The position numbers and the translations under genes were made by a program. Positions 34,090-46,249 of a stretch of 64,000 bases of DNA are shown here, piece by piece. Under the pieces are notes generated by a model, which searched no databases, was not told where the DNA came from, and saw nothing but the letters and a program-made list of their open reading frames with translations. Origin of the DNA: Siphonodentalium dalli (taxonomy: Eukaryota > Mollusca > Scaphopoda > Gadilida > Siphonodentaliidae). The stretch lies in assembly GCA_032622095.1 (NCBI GenBank), contig CP136064.1, forward strand, positions 113,942,004 to 114,006,003, written 5' to 3'. The number at the start of each line of letters is the position of its first letter. Positions within the stretch are counted from its first letter, which is position 1.

Positions 34090-34870
34090 AAGTTGAACTA
34101 ATAAATGGTTTGTGTATAGTTTCGTCCATACATATCGATATTATGACAAAAAGTTGAAATTTGTATGTGAAAATATCGATTTATTTTCAATTTCTGGTTT
34201 CCAATTTAGCTGCCATCTTGACCTTGAGTATCAATTGTCAAACTCAAATGAATACTTCATATCAATATTCCATATCAACACGTAATGGTGGGTAGAATTC
34301 GCGTAACAATAACGCCCATCGTAAGAAAGTAAAGGAATGTAGGCGTGTTTTCAAATATCGGTCACCATTTTGGCCGCCATCTTCGATTTGGAAAACCACT
34401 TCTTGCATGGGATGTAAGGTAATTACTTCACCACAGTATTTCCAACTCAGCTGTAAGCATGGGTGGAGTTGTCTCGACAATAATGCCCAATGATGTGAAT
34501 ATGAGGGATTATTTTCGGTGATTTTTCTAAATCTGTCCGCCATTGTGGGCGCCATTTTGGATTTGGGGGACTTTTATTTGGATGCAATATAAGGACAGTT
34601 TTTCGACTCAGTGTTCCCAACTCACAATAGTAAGCAGGTGTGGAGTTGTCGTGACAATAACTCTCACTGATGTTAAAATCAGCGATTTTCGGTTAATTTT
34701 CTATTTCTGCTGGCCATTTTGGCCGCCATCTTGAATTTGGATGAATATTCCCCAACTCAGGTAAAATAAGAATCCTAGCCCGGGTATCACCTGCACATAT
34801 ATAATCATGGCTGGAGTAATAATAGCAATAACACTCATTGATTCGAAACAGACATTGCGTTATTGGCGTA
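34090..34870 (-). repeat. ATGGCGGCC repeat block, right arm
   Basis: Reverse-complement partner of 30285-30855, with at least one extra unit (about 34330-34560). Each unit reads CCATTTTGGCCGCCATCTTG or a variant on the plus strand. Confidence 0.8.
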
Positions 34871-34879
34871 TAACCCTTA

Positions 34880-36180
34880 CAATAAATAAACAATGTTTAC
34901 AAAAGGTACGTCATAAAATGGGAAGTTCGTGGTCAATGTGGACACATGCTGTCGCTGTAGCCATTAACGGGACCCATTATTTTCCGGCTTCAAATTTTAC
35001 ATGGTGATTTCATTTTGTCACGTTCCGGTGATCAAAATAGGTCAATAAATACACTAAATGCTATAAATTAATATACATATTGTATTTACCATGAGAAGGC
35101 TTACAGAAGTAATATAAATTTATCAGCTGTCTTAAACTTTGCGCACATATTATATAAGTGATAGGGGCCTGCATAAGCTCATACTTTAGTTGTACCATAT
35201 CAGGAAATGACTAATATGGTAACATGGAACGCTCTCTAATGTTTTTTGTTGTTGTGGGAATCGAATTCCTGTTTTCACTGGTTTTATATGCGAAAATCAC
35301 TATTTACCATCAAATTGTTATATTCCACTTGAAATGTTCATAACCAATTAACACGAACTCACAACACAGTACGTGGATTAATTGCCCCTAACATTTCAAT
35401 TTTAGCTTCATAAAACCATGTCTTGCTATATTTTGACTTGCTTTAACGATGTACATATATTATGTTCTGGTGATTCGAGAATTCCAATTTTCCGACAAAA
35501 ATGTGATTTTTCCTCTAAATGAACCCGAAAGCATTTAATTATCCCACAAACAGTTTTTAAACGGATTCTAGTTTTAATTTATTTTATTTACGAAAAAAAA
35601 AAAAGTGTTTTCCCCAAAAAATATCAGCTCGAACATATTTTCGTTTCTGGTTTACTCAGTTTGGATATTTCTCATATACGGCTAGAATTTAGGTCTCCGC
35701 TTGTGAGTGTCTTAACTTAGAATGTCCAACAGCATCTTCTTGAGACAGACCCAGATATCTAAGTCCAGGAAATCATATTTGCACACCACCCACTTGTTTT
35801 GAATTCTGGTTGGTCAAGCTTTCCAACTGTTTGAAATTACACTCTCCTAAGGGTGGAAATTTTCAAACTGATTATCATTTCAGTCCAAACATTTTACCGA
35901 AAGCAGAGGGGTCAACACGTACGTCGGCGGTGTGTGGGTTTTTTACTTAGCAAAACCAAAAATGTACTCAAGCCTTTTACATCAAAATAAGTTATAAAAC
36001 TTGAAACATAAAGCAGTATAAATGATTAGAAACTATGTATATAGATATAGCATATAGGGTCATGTGGTAGCTTGGTTTGTCTTCAAAACATATGTTGGAC
36101 CCTTCATGTGTAGTCATATAATGCACCACTATTTGTGATTGCCACCAGCCAATATCGAGAACTGTCAACTTGAAATTCCA
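34880..36180. other. Intron sequence; no gene recognised
   Basis: AT-rich. A fragment at about 35790-35915 (TTTCCAACTGTTTGAAATT, TTTCAGTCCAAACATTTT) is related to the interior of the 1.58-kb TIR element. Otherwise nothing was seen. Confidence 0.4.
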
Positions 36181-36261
36181 CCAATGACTTCTCAATGCAG
36201 TTGGTCGATAATACTCGATATTCGTTAGTTGCACTGTTTCAGTTCATATCTATATTTTCAG

Positions 36262-37535
36262 GTCTGACGTTCTTCGTTAAGGCTAGGTGTTTCGAATGCT
36301 CGGACAAAGACGAGTTGGTCCTCAGCCCTCGGTCGAAGAACTGCGACTCATATTTGTTGTGTGAGAATGGTCGACCGAGTTTGATCACATGTCCAGTTGG
36401 TCAGCGATTCCACGTGATCAAGATGATATGCGTAGACGAGAGTGAAACAGACTGTCTCCAAATGTTGCTGGTTCCTATGCATAATCGAATGAAACGAGCT
36501 CATAAGTCTAGATCATCCTCAAGTTCATCATCACATAAGAGCGACCACGACCAGAATAAACACTACGAGAAAAAAGACAAAGAACACGATGACCACAATG
36601 AAATAAGTAAACATGAAGAAGAGAAAGATCACGAGACCAACGAAGAGGACCACCACGAGAGCGAAGAAAAACATACAGAACACAAGGAGATAAAGAAGGA
36701 GTATTACCATAAGGAGATATTGCCTCTACCCATACCAACCCAAGTCGGCGCAGGGGTGATCCCAGGTGTTTTGCAGGGTGGCTTCCCAAGAAACGGTGGT
36801 TTCCCAAGAAACGGTGGTTTTCCTAGAGGAGGAAGAGGGGGAGGTTTTGGGTTTGGAGCCGGAGGTGGGTTTGGTGCAGGAGCGGGTGGTGGAAACGCGT
36901 GGACGTTTGTGGGACAGCGGAACGGCGGCTTCCCCCAAAATGGAGGGTTTGCCGGTGGTAGAAACGGAGGTGGTGGCTGGCAAGGAGGAAACGGTGGATG
37001 GCAAGGAGGAAACGGTGGAAGGCAAGGAGGTGCACCAGGATGGCAGATAAATAGACCGCCGCGAGATGAAGGTGCAACGGCTCGTGCTGGTGCAGGTGCA
37101 GGTGCTAGTAGTAGTGCAGGACGGTATGGTGGTGGCGGTGGAAACGATAGGAGGGAAGATGCACCTGCTGGAGGATGGGGTCGCGGTGGAAACGGTGGGA
37201 GGGAAGAAGCACCTGCTGGAGGATGGGGTCGAGGTGGTGGAGGACCCGACGGGGGAGCAGAATCACCTACCGGAGGATGGGGTCAAGGCGGCGGTGGAAA
37301 CGACAGGAGAGAAGAATCGCCTGCTGGGGGATGGGGTAGAGAGGAAGCGCAAGGATGGAGAGGTGATCTGATTAGGCAAGGCAGTGCTCAGAATAATCGT
37401 GATATGTCTGCCGATAGGAGCTATCCTGTGAATCCTTCCGTACCTGAATACGCAGCATACACACATCAGTCAGACTTATACTCTACGCCTTATCAGTTTG
37501 CGAACATACAACCACGTGATTTCATTATGTATTAA
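36262..37535 (+). CDS. Exon 2: secreted chitin-binding (CBM14) His- and Gly-rich matrix protein
   Basis: Starts after TATATTTTCAG and is in frame with exon 1; the spliced product is 436 residues. The signal peptide ends near residue 20. A chitin-binding type-2 domain follows with cysteines at 25, 40, 46, 56, 69 and 77 (spacing 14, 5, 9, 12, 7, typical of CBM14/peritrophin-A) plus an extra Cys22. RMKR at 88-91 is a furin-type site. Residues ~92-164 are a Ser run then a His/Glu/Lys/Asp-rich segment with about a dozen His. Residues ~184-390 are glycine-rich with GGFPRN, GGWQGGN and four APAGGWGRGG-type repeats. The tail is Tyr-rich. This is likely an extracellular protein that binds chitin and assembles in cuticle, shell or mucus-like matrix; the function is inferred from architecture. 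No AATAAA was noticed close downstream (GATAAA at 37556). Confidence 0.85.
37155..37350 (+). repeat. In-frame coding repeat (GGWGRGG units)
   Basis: Four ~57-60-bp units encode D/E-A/S-P-A/T-GGWGRGG with a GGNDRRE-like linker. The last is truncated to GGWGRE. This points to expansion by slippage or unequal exchange within the glycine-rich region. Confidence 0.8.
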
Positions 37536-38880
37536 TTTGGCATTGCAAATCGTAGGATAAAATAGTCAATGTGTGAAGAAGCGGCTCCACACTGAGAACC
37601 AGTATCATCAAAGACAATGGTGTTCGATTGTGGAGTTGTGTCGAACTTGAATATGGAAACACTGCAGTCAGAGACTGCCAACGCAAGCAACTTTATATAT
37701 CGTATTTGGGAAAGATGTTCTGCGACCCTTGTACGGAGTGTAACCACGTGATGACAATGGCATTCAAATACATGTGATATATTTTATCGCCTAAAACTGG
37801 GCTAATACACACATGTGGGGTAGATATAAGGCATGGTTAAACGCCATGTAGTAATTCGAGACATTTTGTTACAGACAATATACATGTATACTCACTTTTA
37901 GCATGCGTACACTCATACCATCTGACACATGTTTACTTCTCTATAAAGAGGCTCATCGTCATTTAATCATCTCATTATTCCATATAGATGTATATTATTT
38001 ACCACATTCATATAAATTTATGCAGTAAAATGTTGTGGTATATTTATTTCAGTCCACCTGAACAAAGTTAACGTTGATGTGCCCTATACTGTCGTGTAAA
38101 GAGTATTCATTCATATAAGACCAGTTTGGCAGACTCTTTGAGAAATGGTTGATATTGCGATCTGGTGAAAAATTCATATATCCATAGCATAGGCTGCAAT
38201 CGATACATTCCGGTTCCACGTTCGATGTCATTTTGGACGTTTTGTAACCAGAAAATTTGAAGGGGCCAGTCGGTATTCTGTTAGTGTAAACATAGTTTTA
38301 TTTCAAATTCCAAACAAATAACATGATAAAGAAATGAAATGACACCGAAATTCAAAATTTAAGTGATAACATGGAAATGGGGATCAGACAACAAACCCGA
38401 TGTATTATATGTTTCCTTCTCCCTTTTGGCTACATGTGCCGTCCCCAGTAAGTGAGGGAGGGGGTAGTTCGGAGGAGAAGGAATGGAAATAATGGTTTTC
38501 GAAGAATGGGAGATATACATATTACAAAATCTGAGTTAGTCATGGAAGAAGAAGGTAGAAGTGTTGATTTTTCATTAAGATTTAGTATAGTTGCGTGAGT
38601 AATATTGATGCTCATATATAGAGTAGTCGGTCATGCTTCAGGTGCCATGGACAATCACAATAGCTGTAAACCGGTTATATTCGTCAATCAGTAAGTAAAA
38701 ACATAAATAATTGAAACACACACAGCTACGAGTCTTCAACAAACAAATATGTAATCAACTTAACTGAAATATATACCTGCCAGAAAACAAGAACATATAC
38801 CATGAAATATGCGATTTAAAATAGGCATATACTGTAAGTATGACTCTATGAGATATAATGCCACACTTTTAGGGTAAAAT
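37536..38880. other. 3' flank of the chitin-binding gene; no gene recognised
   Basis: The probable 3' untranslated region and flank. An acceptor-like TATTTATTTCAG at about 38041-38052 is present but no coding frame follows. No canonical AATAAA was seen in the first ~800 bp. Confidence 0.35.
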
Positions 38881-39290
38881 TGGAACTCCCCATCCAAGAT
38901 GGCCGTCAAAATGGCGACTAAAAGAGGAAATTTGACATTTTTTCACTAATATCTACTAGATCAGGCTCTGCTCTATGGAACTGGTTCGGAAATGTGACTT
39001 TATTTTGTATTGTTCGTGTTATTCGTGTGATCCCAGTCTCTTCCGACCCCTTAATAATTCGATTATATAGAACTCGGTATGAAATTTCACCAAAAATCAC
39101 CGTCAGGATTCTAGTCATATTTTAACACGAAATTGATAAAACTGTCAAATTAAGTGAGGCATACAATTACTTATGAAGATATGAATTCAATGCAACAAAA
39201 ATTGTCACTTTGTCTGAAAATGGTTGCTAAAATGGCGGCCAAATCCTGGAAAATGGTAAATCATGTCATGTAATCGCTTACAAGTTGTGA
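38880..39290 (+). repeat. ATGGCGGCC-family repeat fragment
   Basis: Contains CAAGATGGCCGTCAAAATGG at about 38894 and a CTAAAATGGCGGCCAAATCC segment at about 39227, with A/T-rich sequence between. Same family as the blocks at 29.9, 34.1, 51.3 and 55.6 kb. Confidence 0.65.
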
Positions 39291-39354
39291 TTGACGAATA
39301 CAATTGGCTATGATGTCTTATAAATGCCGTAAATCTCATATCCTTCATACAAGG

Positions 39355-40304
39355 TTAAAATCGAACTGCAGCAACTTGAATTAAATTACCTGACATATAA
39401 TCAGTAAAAAATTCCCTCTTCTTTATGTGTGGGAACTTGAGACAACATACCACTAATGTGCATTTTATCAAGAGCCCAAAAGTTATATGACTCTCTACCC
39501 AACGTTGTCCAATCTGAGAATACTCTACTGTGGGAATCAAGAGTATATGTTGCATGTTGTGACATTGTTGTATCTAGAGAATCGCTTTTTGTACCAGTTA
39601 CTTCGCTTTTGATATACAAATCTAGAGTCTGCAAATCATTTTCAAGTATTGCCATATCGTAGATTTTAATCATGTAGAATTCTTGTACTTGTGCATTGTA
39701 CCCGCTCTTGTACATTGTAGATGCGATTGTCTGCCCGCGTTCTAATCTGTCTGCCCGCGTTCTAATCAAGCCTGCAAATAGTGTGTTCGTCATTTTCACA
39801 GAGGGATAATTTAGTAACGCTATCCTAAGCTATGGGAGACCTATTTGTCCAGGCACATGAGGTTTCACTAGTTTTGGGGAAAGCTGATTTTTACAGGGAT
39901 CAATAAGTACATGTTTATGAACAACATGACAAAAGTGCCTTAAAATCCGAGTTGAGCTTTTTGAGATATCTTGATTTTTCGGAGTGGTTCAAATTCTGAA
40001 GCATTTCCATCAGACCACATGGGAATACAGTCATGTGTCGATCACTTAATTCCAAATGCATAATACATTGAGATACAATGCTTAGTCGTGAATCATATAA
40101 GTATAATTTATGTCCCAAAAAGGCCAAAATAGAATGAAATTTACATTTTATGCATAATTGAATAGTCCCATAAGAGTGACAACACGCTCGAAATATGTGA
40201 AGAAGAATGATTGCAGAGTATAAGAGAAACATTTTATCAGGGATATTCGAATTATCGCTGATATATCTCGCGAGAGATACAGCGAAAAGCAAGGTCTCAT
40301 ACAA
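39355..40304 (-). other. Unrecognised minus-strand open frames
   Basis: Two frames lie on the minus strand: 39799-39355 (132 codons, no domain recognised) and 40304-39915 (129 codons, with a hydrophobic start and ending YLKKLNSDFKALLSCCS). The end of the second and the DNA after it (AAGCTCAACTCGGATTTTAA, AAAATCAGCTTTCCCC, TGTGCCTGGAC) recur on the plus strand at 46530-46670. This suggests a mobile or duplicated coding unit. A 20-bp direct duplication (TCTGTCTGCCCGCGTTCTAA) lies at about 39726-39766. Not assignable. Confidence 0.3.
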
Positions 40305-40309
40305 TGGTT

Positions 40310-42815
40310 AAATCTGGACTTTTTGGCCGCAAAGAAACGGAAGAATAAGGCATTTTTTTTCTGCACCATTTATCTTAAATCGTGTGATATATGTGTACAC
40401 TACACTGTAAAATGAAATTTAATAGCGAGGAATTGATTCTGTGACCTTTCCTAGAAGCCGAAATATATGTGCTCATAGCAGTATCACTAATGTGACCGGT
40501 CATCGTTTCTTCTGATATATACACCGTCAAACCTTTCAAAATACACTGCTATAGAGCAGTATGAGATATATTCATAGAATAGTGGGTGAATTGTGTAGAT
40601 TATATTCTCCGTGTCTTAAAATATTAGTCATAGTTGCCTAAGATTAAGTAATAAAGCACGAATATTTCGCAGTTATCACAAGAATGCATGGTGGTATACT
40701 ATGAACGCAATTTATCAAAACACAAAGGAGTACCATATACTTTCTTATAAAATATATAAACTTGACCAAAATTGCCCACATACACTGTGACAAAGACTGT
40801 CTTTATACCTGGAAATAATAGTTGGTTATATTCACCAAGGTCATATATACGCGAAGGGTACTATGTTTTCTGCAACCGCATTACCGTATGTATCACTTCT
40901 CCCTAATGTTACACATATCTGCTGAACTATCAACCATAAATAGCAACATTGAGTCAATGTTCAACGCTGAAATAACAGCTTTAAATGCTGATCAACTGAT
41001 ATTTGCACAAGTTCATGGGTGGTTTTGGCAAGATATTTTCAAACAACAAAATACGGAAAACTAATATTGTACATTGCGTAATAGCATATTCCAGTTGCAA
41101 GTTGCCGACTGAAGTAAGTTGAACAAATTGTCTAAGACACCGGTTTGGAAACAGCACGAAAATTAGTCGTATATAAAATGTACGATGTGCTGTCTATTTG
41201 ATCTGGTGTGATGCAGTGCTAATCTTTTGAAGAGGTGGCGGTTTCATTGAAATATAATAAGCATTGCAACATAGGTGTATGGTTTATTATCATGTACAGT
41301 GCTGAACAATCCGGAAATGTAACTACTATTTATACCGCAAGGATATGCACTTAAGTTTCTGCGTTACATTCAATAATTTATCATCACGCCGAATGAAACT
41401 ACCATACCCTGTGTGGCGAAACATTAATTCGTATGTTGCATGCCCGAAATAATTATTTTTGGCCCCGACTGTAAACAGAAAACCCGAAATTTTAAAGACG
41501 TAAATCATTGGGTTTGACTTGCGTTGCAATGACCGATAAATCCTCCACATGTATCTGTTTTAATGATCTGTGTACCGTTAAAGATATTTAACAACAGACT
41601 TGTATATCGCTAATACGTATTTTACCTACTTATGGTTATACAATAAATTGCTTTAATTCGTCTCGGCTTAGCTTGGTGGTTGCGGCCATTTTGACAACCG
41701 TTTCATGACCGCGCTTGTATTATTCTGATCGTGTCACTATATTCGCTCTCGTACTCATATTTCACATAGACTGGTATAACTGCGTAATGCATATGACCAG
41801 ATTAGACAAAATAGAAGAGCAAAATACGACCAGGGCCCTATACTATAGAACACAATTATTGTAACCACAAGCTTCTGTGGGGCACACAAAAGGTGTCGAT
41901 TACCATATACCTCCACTCTTATTCTAACAGTGAAAAGGCGACTTCTTGTAATTCCGCGTTCACATGCATGGTGACCAATAACATAATAGGTTTTTCACAT
42001 GTGACTTGATTGACCAATAAAAAAAATGATTCCTCTGAGACACTCATTGATATGTTATCGCTAGTGCATGTGTGAGCCGTGTTCAATTTGATTAGTGGTA
42101 ATCGGTATCCTTTAAATAATCGCTCAGTTAGTACACCGCCACCGTTCGTGCATTGTGTTATATTTCATCAATGGTTATCGCCTGTTCCACAATTCAAGTC
42201 GTCCGATGTATTTCAATTTCTAGTTGGTTTGTCATTTAGAATCGCTGGAGTATTCTATTGATAATATGTACAAGAGACGTAGCTAGAAGGTATCAAGTGC
42301 AGGTTTAAACTCCAAGTTGTGTACCCCAAAAGACACCCTCTAACAACGTCCCTGCGCGAATGTCATAATTGGTCAATACTCCAATACAGACTTTAGGTTG
42401 TTTGCCACGAGACAACCGCTTGATTGCGGCAGTGTGAATGCCATTCTGATCAAACCCAATCACCCATCGGCAAAGAGCTCACAAGCACACGGGTACAAGA
42501 AAACCATAGTCAGAAATGGTAACGCCACCAAGATTATGGTATTACATATAAATAGAAATTATAAAAAATACATAAAATATTTTGATAACAATTGCGTTTA
42601 AACAAGTAATCCTTCAAATTATTACTAACAAAGTAAACGACTGTGGGGTCACTCAACAGATTATAAAGACTTGGACATAGTATACTGTAAATACTAAAAT
42701 TTAAATGAAATAATTAAAAGATAAAATTTAGCAAGTAGTAAAAGTTAATTTTCTCATTTTTGTTTTGGTTAAATAAAGCAATAATTTAAATGTAACATTT
42801 GGTTTAAAAAAAAAT
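40310..42815. other. No gene recognised
   Basis: AT-rich sequence. A short GCGGCCATTTTGACAACCG piece at about 41683 is an isolated trace of the ATGGCGGCC family. No domain or array. Confidence 0.35.
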
Positions 42816-42819
42816 GATT

Positions 42820-43110
42820 GACCGTGGCTCTTCCAATAATTGCGCGACTGACCTGGTCAATTGTTCTTAAAAAGTTGTTTTGAGAATTACTATGGAGGGA
42901 AATAGTTGTGGCTGTGGCTTCGCAAGTAATTACCTTGGTGACGTGATGTTAACAAATCTGAACTCCAGTTAACCAAGGACGCTTCATACCAAATATAAGG
43001 TGAATTATTAATTCTTTAGAAGTTGTTTTAAGATTTACTATGGAGGGAAAGAATTGTGGTGCTGGCTTCGCAACTATTTGACCTCATTGTAACAAATATA
43101 AATATTAGTC
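42820..43110. repeat. Diverged ~150-bp duplication
   Basis: The segment AAGTTGTTTTGAGAATTACT, ATGGAGGGAAA, TTGTGG and TGGCTTCGCAA at about 42870-42930 recurs at about 43020-43075. Confidence 0.6.
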
Positions 43111-43510
43111 ACTCAGGCAATAGATGTATCTATTCTGTATATTAACTTATTGGGTCTTACGTGTCTTGAGATGTCTAAATAGTTTTCGATGGACAGATCG
43201 CGCAAGGGACCCACGCCAATCTTCTCTGTTGGGATTCCAATTGTTGGCTCATTAAATAGGCACATATGCTTAAGATACAGTCGCACGCTCCCGTAAGTCG
43301 GGGTTTGATTCCAGTTAATGAAAATATCATTGAAATAATCGGTTTCCCCCAATAAACATCCATATATTGAATATACATGTTTTGGAGCAGAATTAGGCAG
43401 TCCATATTGGACGCCATCATGGAATTTATTTTGTTTTGTTTTAATTTTCACACATAATTATTAGTTATATGGATGGAGTTCTCATTAAACCTCACATCCT
43501 TGTATTGGTT

Positions 43511-43990
43511 ACAGTAATACCCAAAGTAATTGACCACTTAACCACATCAGAATTATTGGTAATTTTTCAGGATTTGAAATCCTGAAAATTTACCAATAAT
43601 TTTGCTGTGGTCAAGTGGTCAATTACTTTGGACATTACTGTATGAGGATTGAGTTATCATTAAACCTCAAATCCTTATATTGGTTACAGTAATGCCCAAA
43701 GTAATTGACCACTTAACCACAGCAGAATTATGTATTTTTTCAGCATTTACAATCCTCAAATTATTACCCATTATTCTGCTGTGGTTAAGTGGTCAATTGC
43801 TTTGAACATTACTGTATGATGATTGAGTTATCATTAAACCTCAAATCCTTATATTGGTTACAGTAATGCCCAAAGTAATTGACCCTTTAACCACAGCATA
43901 ATTATGGGTAATTTTTCAGGATTTAGAATCATGAAAAAATACACACAATTTTGCTGTGGTTAAGTGATGAATTACTTTGGACATTACTGT
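43511..43990. mobile_element. Tandem array of three hairpin MITEs
   Basis: Three palindromic units lie at 43511-43641, 43686-43815 and 43860-43990. Each starts CAGTAATRCCCAAAGTAAT and ends with the inverted CATTACTG, flanked by TA on both sides (a Tc1/mariner-like signature). The ~44-bp spacers (GAGTTATCATTAAACCTCA and ATCCTTATATTGGTTA) are also conserved, and partial spacers occur outside the array. MITE plus host flank were therefore amplified together as a ~174-bp satellite. Same family as 22218-22398. Confidence 0.85.
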
Positions 43991-44159
43991 ATGTAGATGG
44001 AGTTAAACCTCACATCAGTGTGTTGGGGATTTGGACCTTGACTTGGGACCTTTTGTTTTTAACGTAACGTTTTTTATGTAACCAGAGTTTTTCTTGGATA
44101 AGATGAGTTTGAAGCCTGCTTACATTTCAAAATGTTGTCAGTTTCGTATTGTCTGCAGC

Positions 44160-44960
44160 GGATCTCGACGCGTTGAAGCAAAAGTTACAAAAGATAAAAT
44201 GTGTATGTGACGAGACTATAATACAAATGAACAAAATAAATTGAGGGAGGGGTGGGCGATACAGGGAACTAAGGGTTGAACCGATATAAATTTGTAGAGC
44301 AATAACGACCAATGTTGACATATTATGCATATCAACTCTACTGTTGCAACAAGGCTATAAAATAGGGGGGTGTCAGAATCTTAGTCATCTCTATATAGTG
44401 CCAGAATAGTCATTTATGGAGTTCTATAAGATGTTGGGTTGGTTATATGGACTCGGAGAAAAAAGGGGTTTGTACCGATGAAGTTGATGAACTGACATAA
44501 ATTAGTGGATCGATGTTGCCATGTAATGCATCGTGATCGACTGTACTAAAGCAGCAATTATATAAAATTGGGGGGGGGGGGGGTCTGAAATTATCTCTAT
44601 AGTTGGCACCAGGATTATATAGAAAGGAATAGCAATTGATATACATATACGGCATACTATAGTAATACCATAGACATATAAGTACAAGTATCACGAGATA
44701 AAATATTACGTAACATTACTATATACCGATGAAAGAAATAAATAAATTGGACCGGGATTAGAGGTTGGGTTGGTTATATGTGGATAATTGGATATGGAAT
44801 TCATACCGATGAAACGATACAAATTAGTGGAGCGATAAAGACACTTAGTCAGGCTACGCGGGGGAAATAGGGGTTGATACGATAGACCAAAATAAATTTG
44901 TCGAGTGATAATGACCAATGTTGACGTATAAAGTAACGCGACTGTACTGTCACACAATTA
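44160..44960. repeat. Three diverged ~270-bp tandem repeats
   Basis: A common order (GGTTATATG, a GGGTT..ACCGAT segment, AAATTAGTGGAGCGAT, GACCAATGTTGACRTAT, a CGACTGTACT-like end) appears at about 44220-44345, 44440-44560 and 44770-44950. A G-run lies at about 44571-44583. Confidence 0.6.
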
Positions 44961-44979
44961 TCAGGTAGAACCGGTCAAA

Positions 44980-45235
44980 TATGACAGGGTACAGCACGTA
45001 ATTATTTCCTAGATCGAAGAAATGAATTTTTTTTTTCGATGATAAAATTTAACATCGGATTTGCCATTAAAATCGATTTATGTCTATAAAACTGTCATTT
45101 TTCAAAATTTTGAGCTGAAACTTGGTGTGTATGTGTATAATACTACTATATTCTTAAAATGACAGAGTTCAGCACGTGATTATGTTTTAGATGGAAGAAA
45201 TTGAATTTGTTTTCGATAACAAATTTACAGCGTGT
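44980..45235. repeat. Diverged ~175-bp duplication
   Basis: ATGACAGRGTWCAGCACGT followed by a TTTTAGAT..GAAGAAAT segment and a TTTTCGAT run occurs at about 44980-45060 and again at 45157-45230. Confidence 0.6.
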
Positions 45236-45489
45236 ACGGCCTACGGGTCATCGAGTATGCTCAATTTTTGTAAACAAACTTTTGTCAATAGCCGTTTTGG
45301 TCAAACTAAACCTTCTTCGACCGGGACAGCAGATCCGAATAGTAGCTAAGATGTATTTAGATAGAATTATCAAAAGAATATGACCGATCAGGGTACATTT
45401 TAACAGAATAGAGTGGAGAAATCTTGGTGATAATTCCAGAAAATAAAGATGTAGGAGAATCACAATTAAACTTCCCACAATGCACTTCA

Positions 45490-45960
45490 CTAAACCAGGG
45501 GTTCGCAATGGGTTACACATTATTTTCAGTCTATCAGATTATTTATATTTTCAACAACAAGTGACTTTAAGTTTACAATTTCAGCCTGTCCTGACTCTAT
45601 CGATACGATTTAACACATTTTCAAAAACGTATTATACACCGGTGGCGTTAACTTTACAATTTAAGCATCTACGTGATTATATCGGTACGATTGAGTAAGG
45701 TACAAACAAGAATACATCAGGGGCTCCCAATGGGTTATATATTATTTTCAGTCTATCAAATTATTTATATTTTCAACAACATATTATTACACCGGTGACT
45801 TTAAGTTTACAATTTCAGCCTGTCCTGACTCTATCGATACGATTTATCATATTTTCATAAACATATTATACACCGGTGGCGTTAACGTTACAATTTCGGC
45901 ATCTACGTGATTATATCGGTACGATTAAGTAAGGTACACAAAATCTCCAAGAATACATTC
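45490..45960. repeat. Tandem duplication, ~230-bp unit, two copies
   Basis: The two copies (about 45496-45718 and 45719-45957) share TATTTTCAGTCTATCA, CAGCCTGTCCTGACTCTATC, ACACCGGTGGCGTTAAC and CATCTACGTGATTATATCGG. The second has a small insertion with an extra ACACCGGTG. Confidence 0.85.
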
Positions 45961-46249
45961 GCCCTGTACACCACACAATATCAAACTCACAGAAGCTAGA
46001 AACACCACAGGTGGCGTAATAATACACACTATTACAATACAGTGGTCTATTGCACTTGCCCGCCTCCTGTGTACCTCCCATAACCTTGTGATTACAATTA
46101 TTATGGTCCATAGTACAGGGCTTGATCGTTGACGACCAGTTTTGGGGGTATGGTTATGTTTTTACAAGTTTTGACCACTTATGATACGCGTACTCGCCAA
46201 TTCTGCCTATTATAGCGACGGAGTGGTGTCTGTGCAGTTTTTAAAATAG

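Larger units (their letters stand above)
27260..36261 (+). other. ~9.0-kb phase-1 intron filled with mobile DNA
   Basis: Begins GTAAGTTG and ends TATATTTTCAG. It contains a Helitron-like element, a C23 run, ATGGCGGCC repeat blocks in both orientations, a foldback palindrome and a diverged inverted repeat. No internal exon could be recognised, though a small one cannot be excluded. Confidence 0.65.

Noticed and set aside
36195-36261. In-frame ATG 22 codons upstream of exon 2 with a hydrophobic stretch that could serve as a signal peptide
   Set aside because: It lies across an acceptor site, lacks nearby promoter signals, and exon 1 at 27223 gives a better signal peptide in exact phase. Kept as an alternative only.
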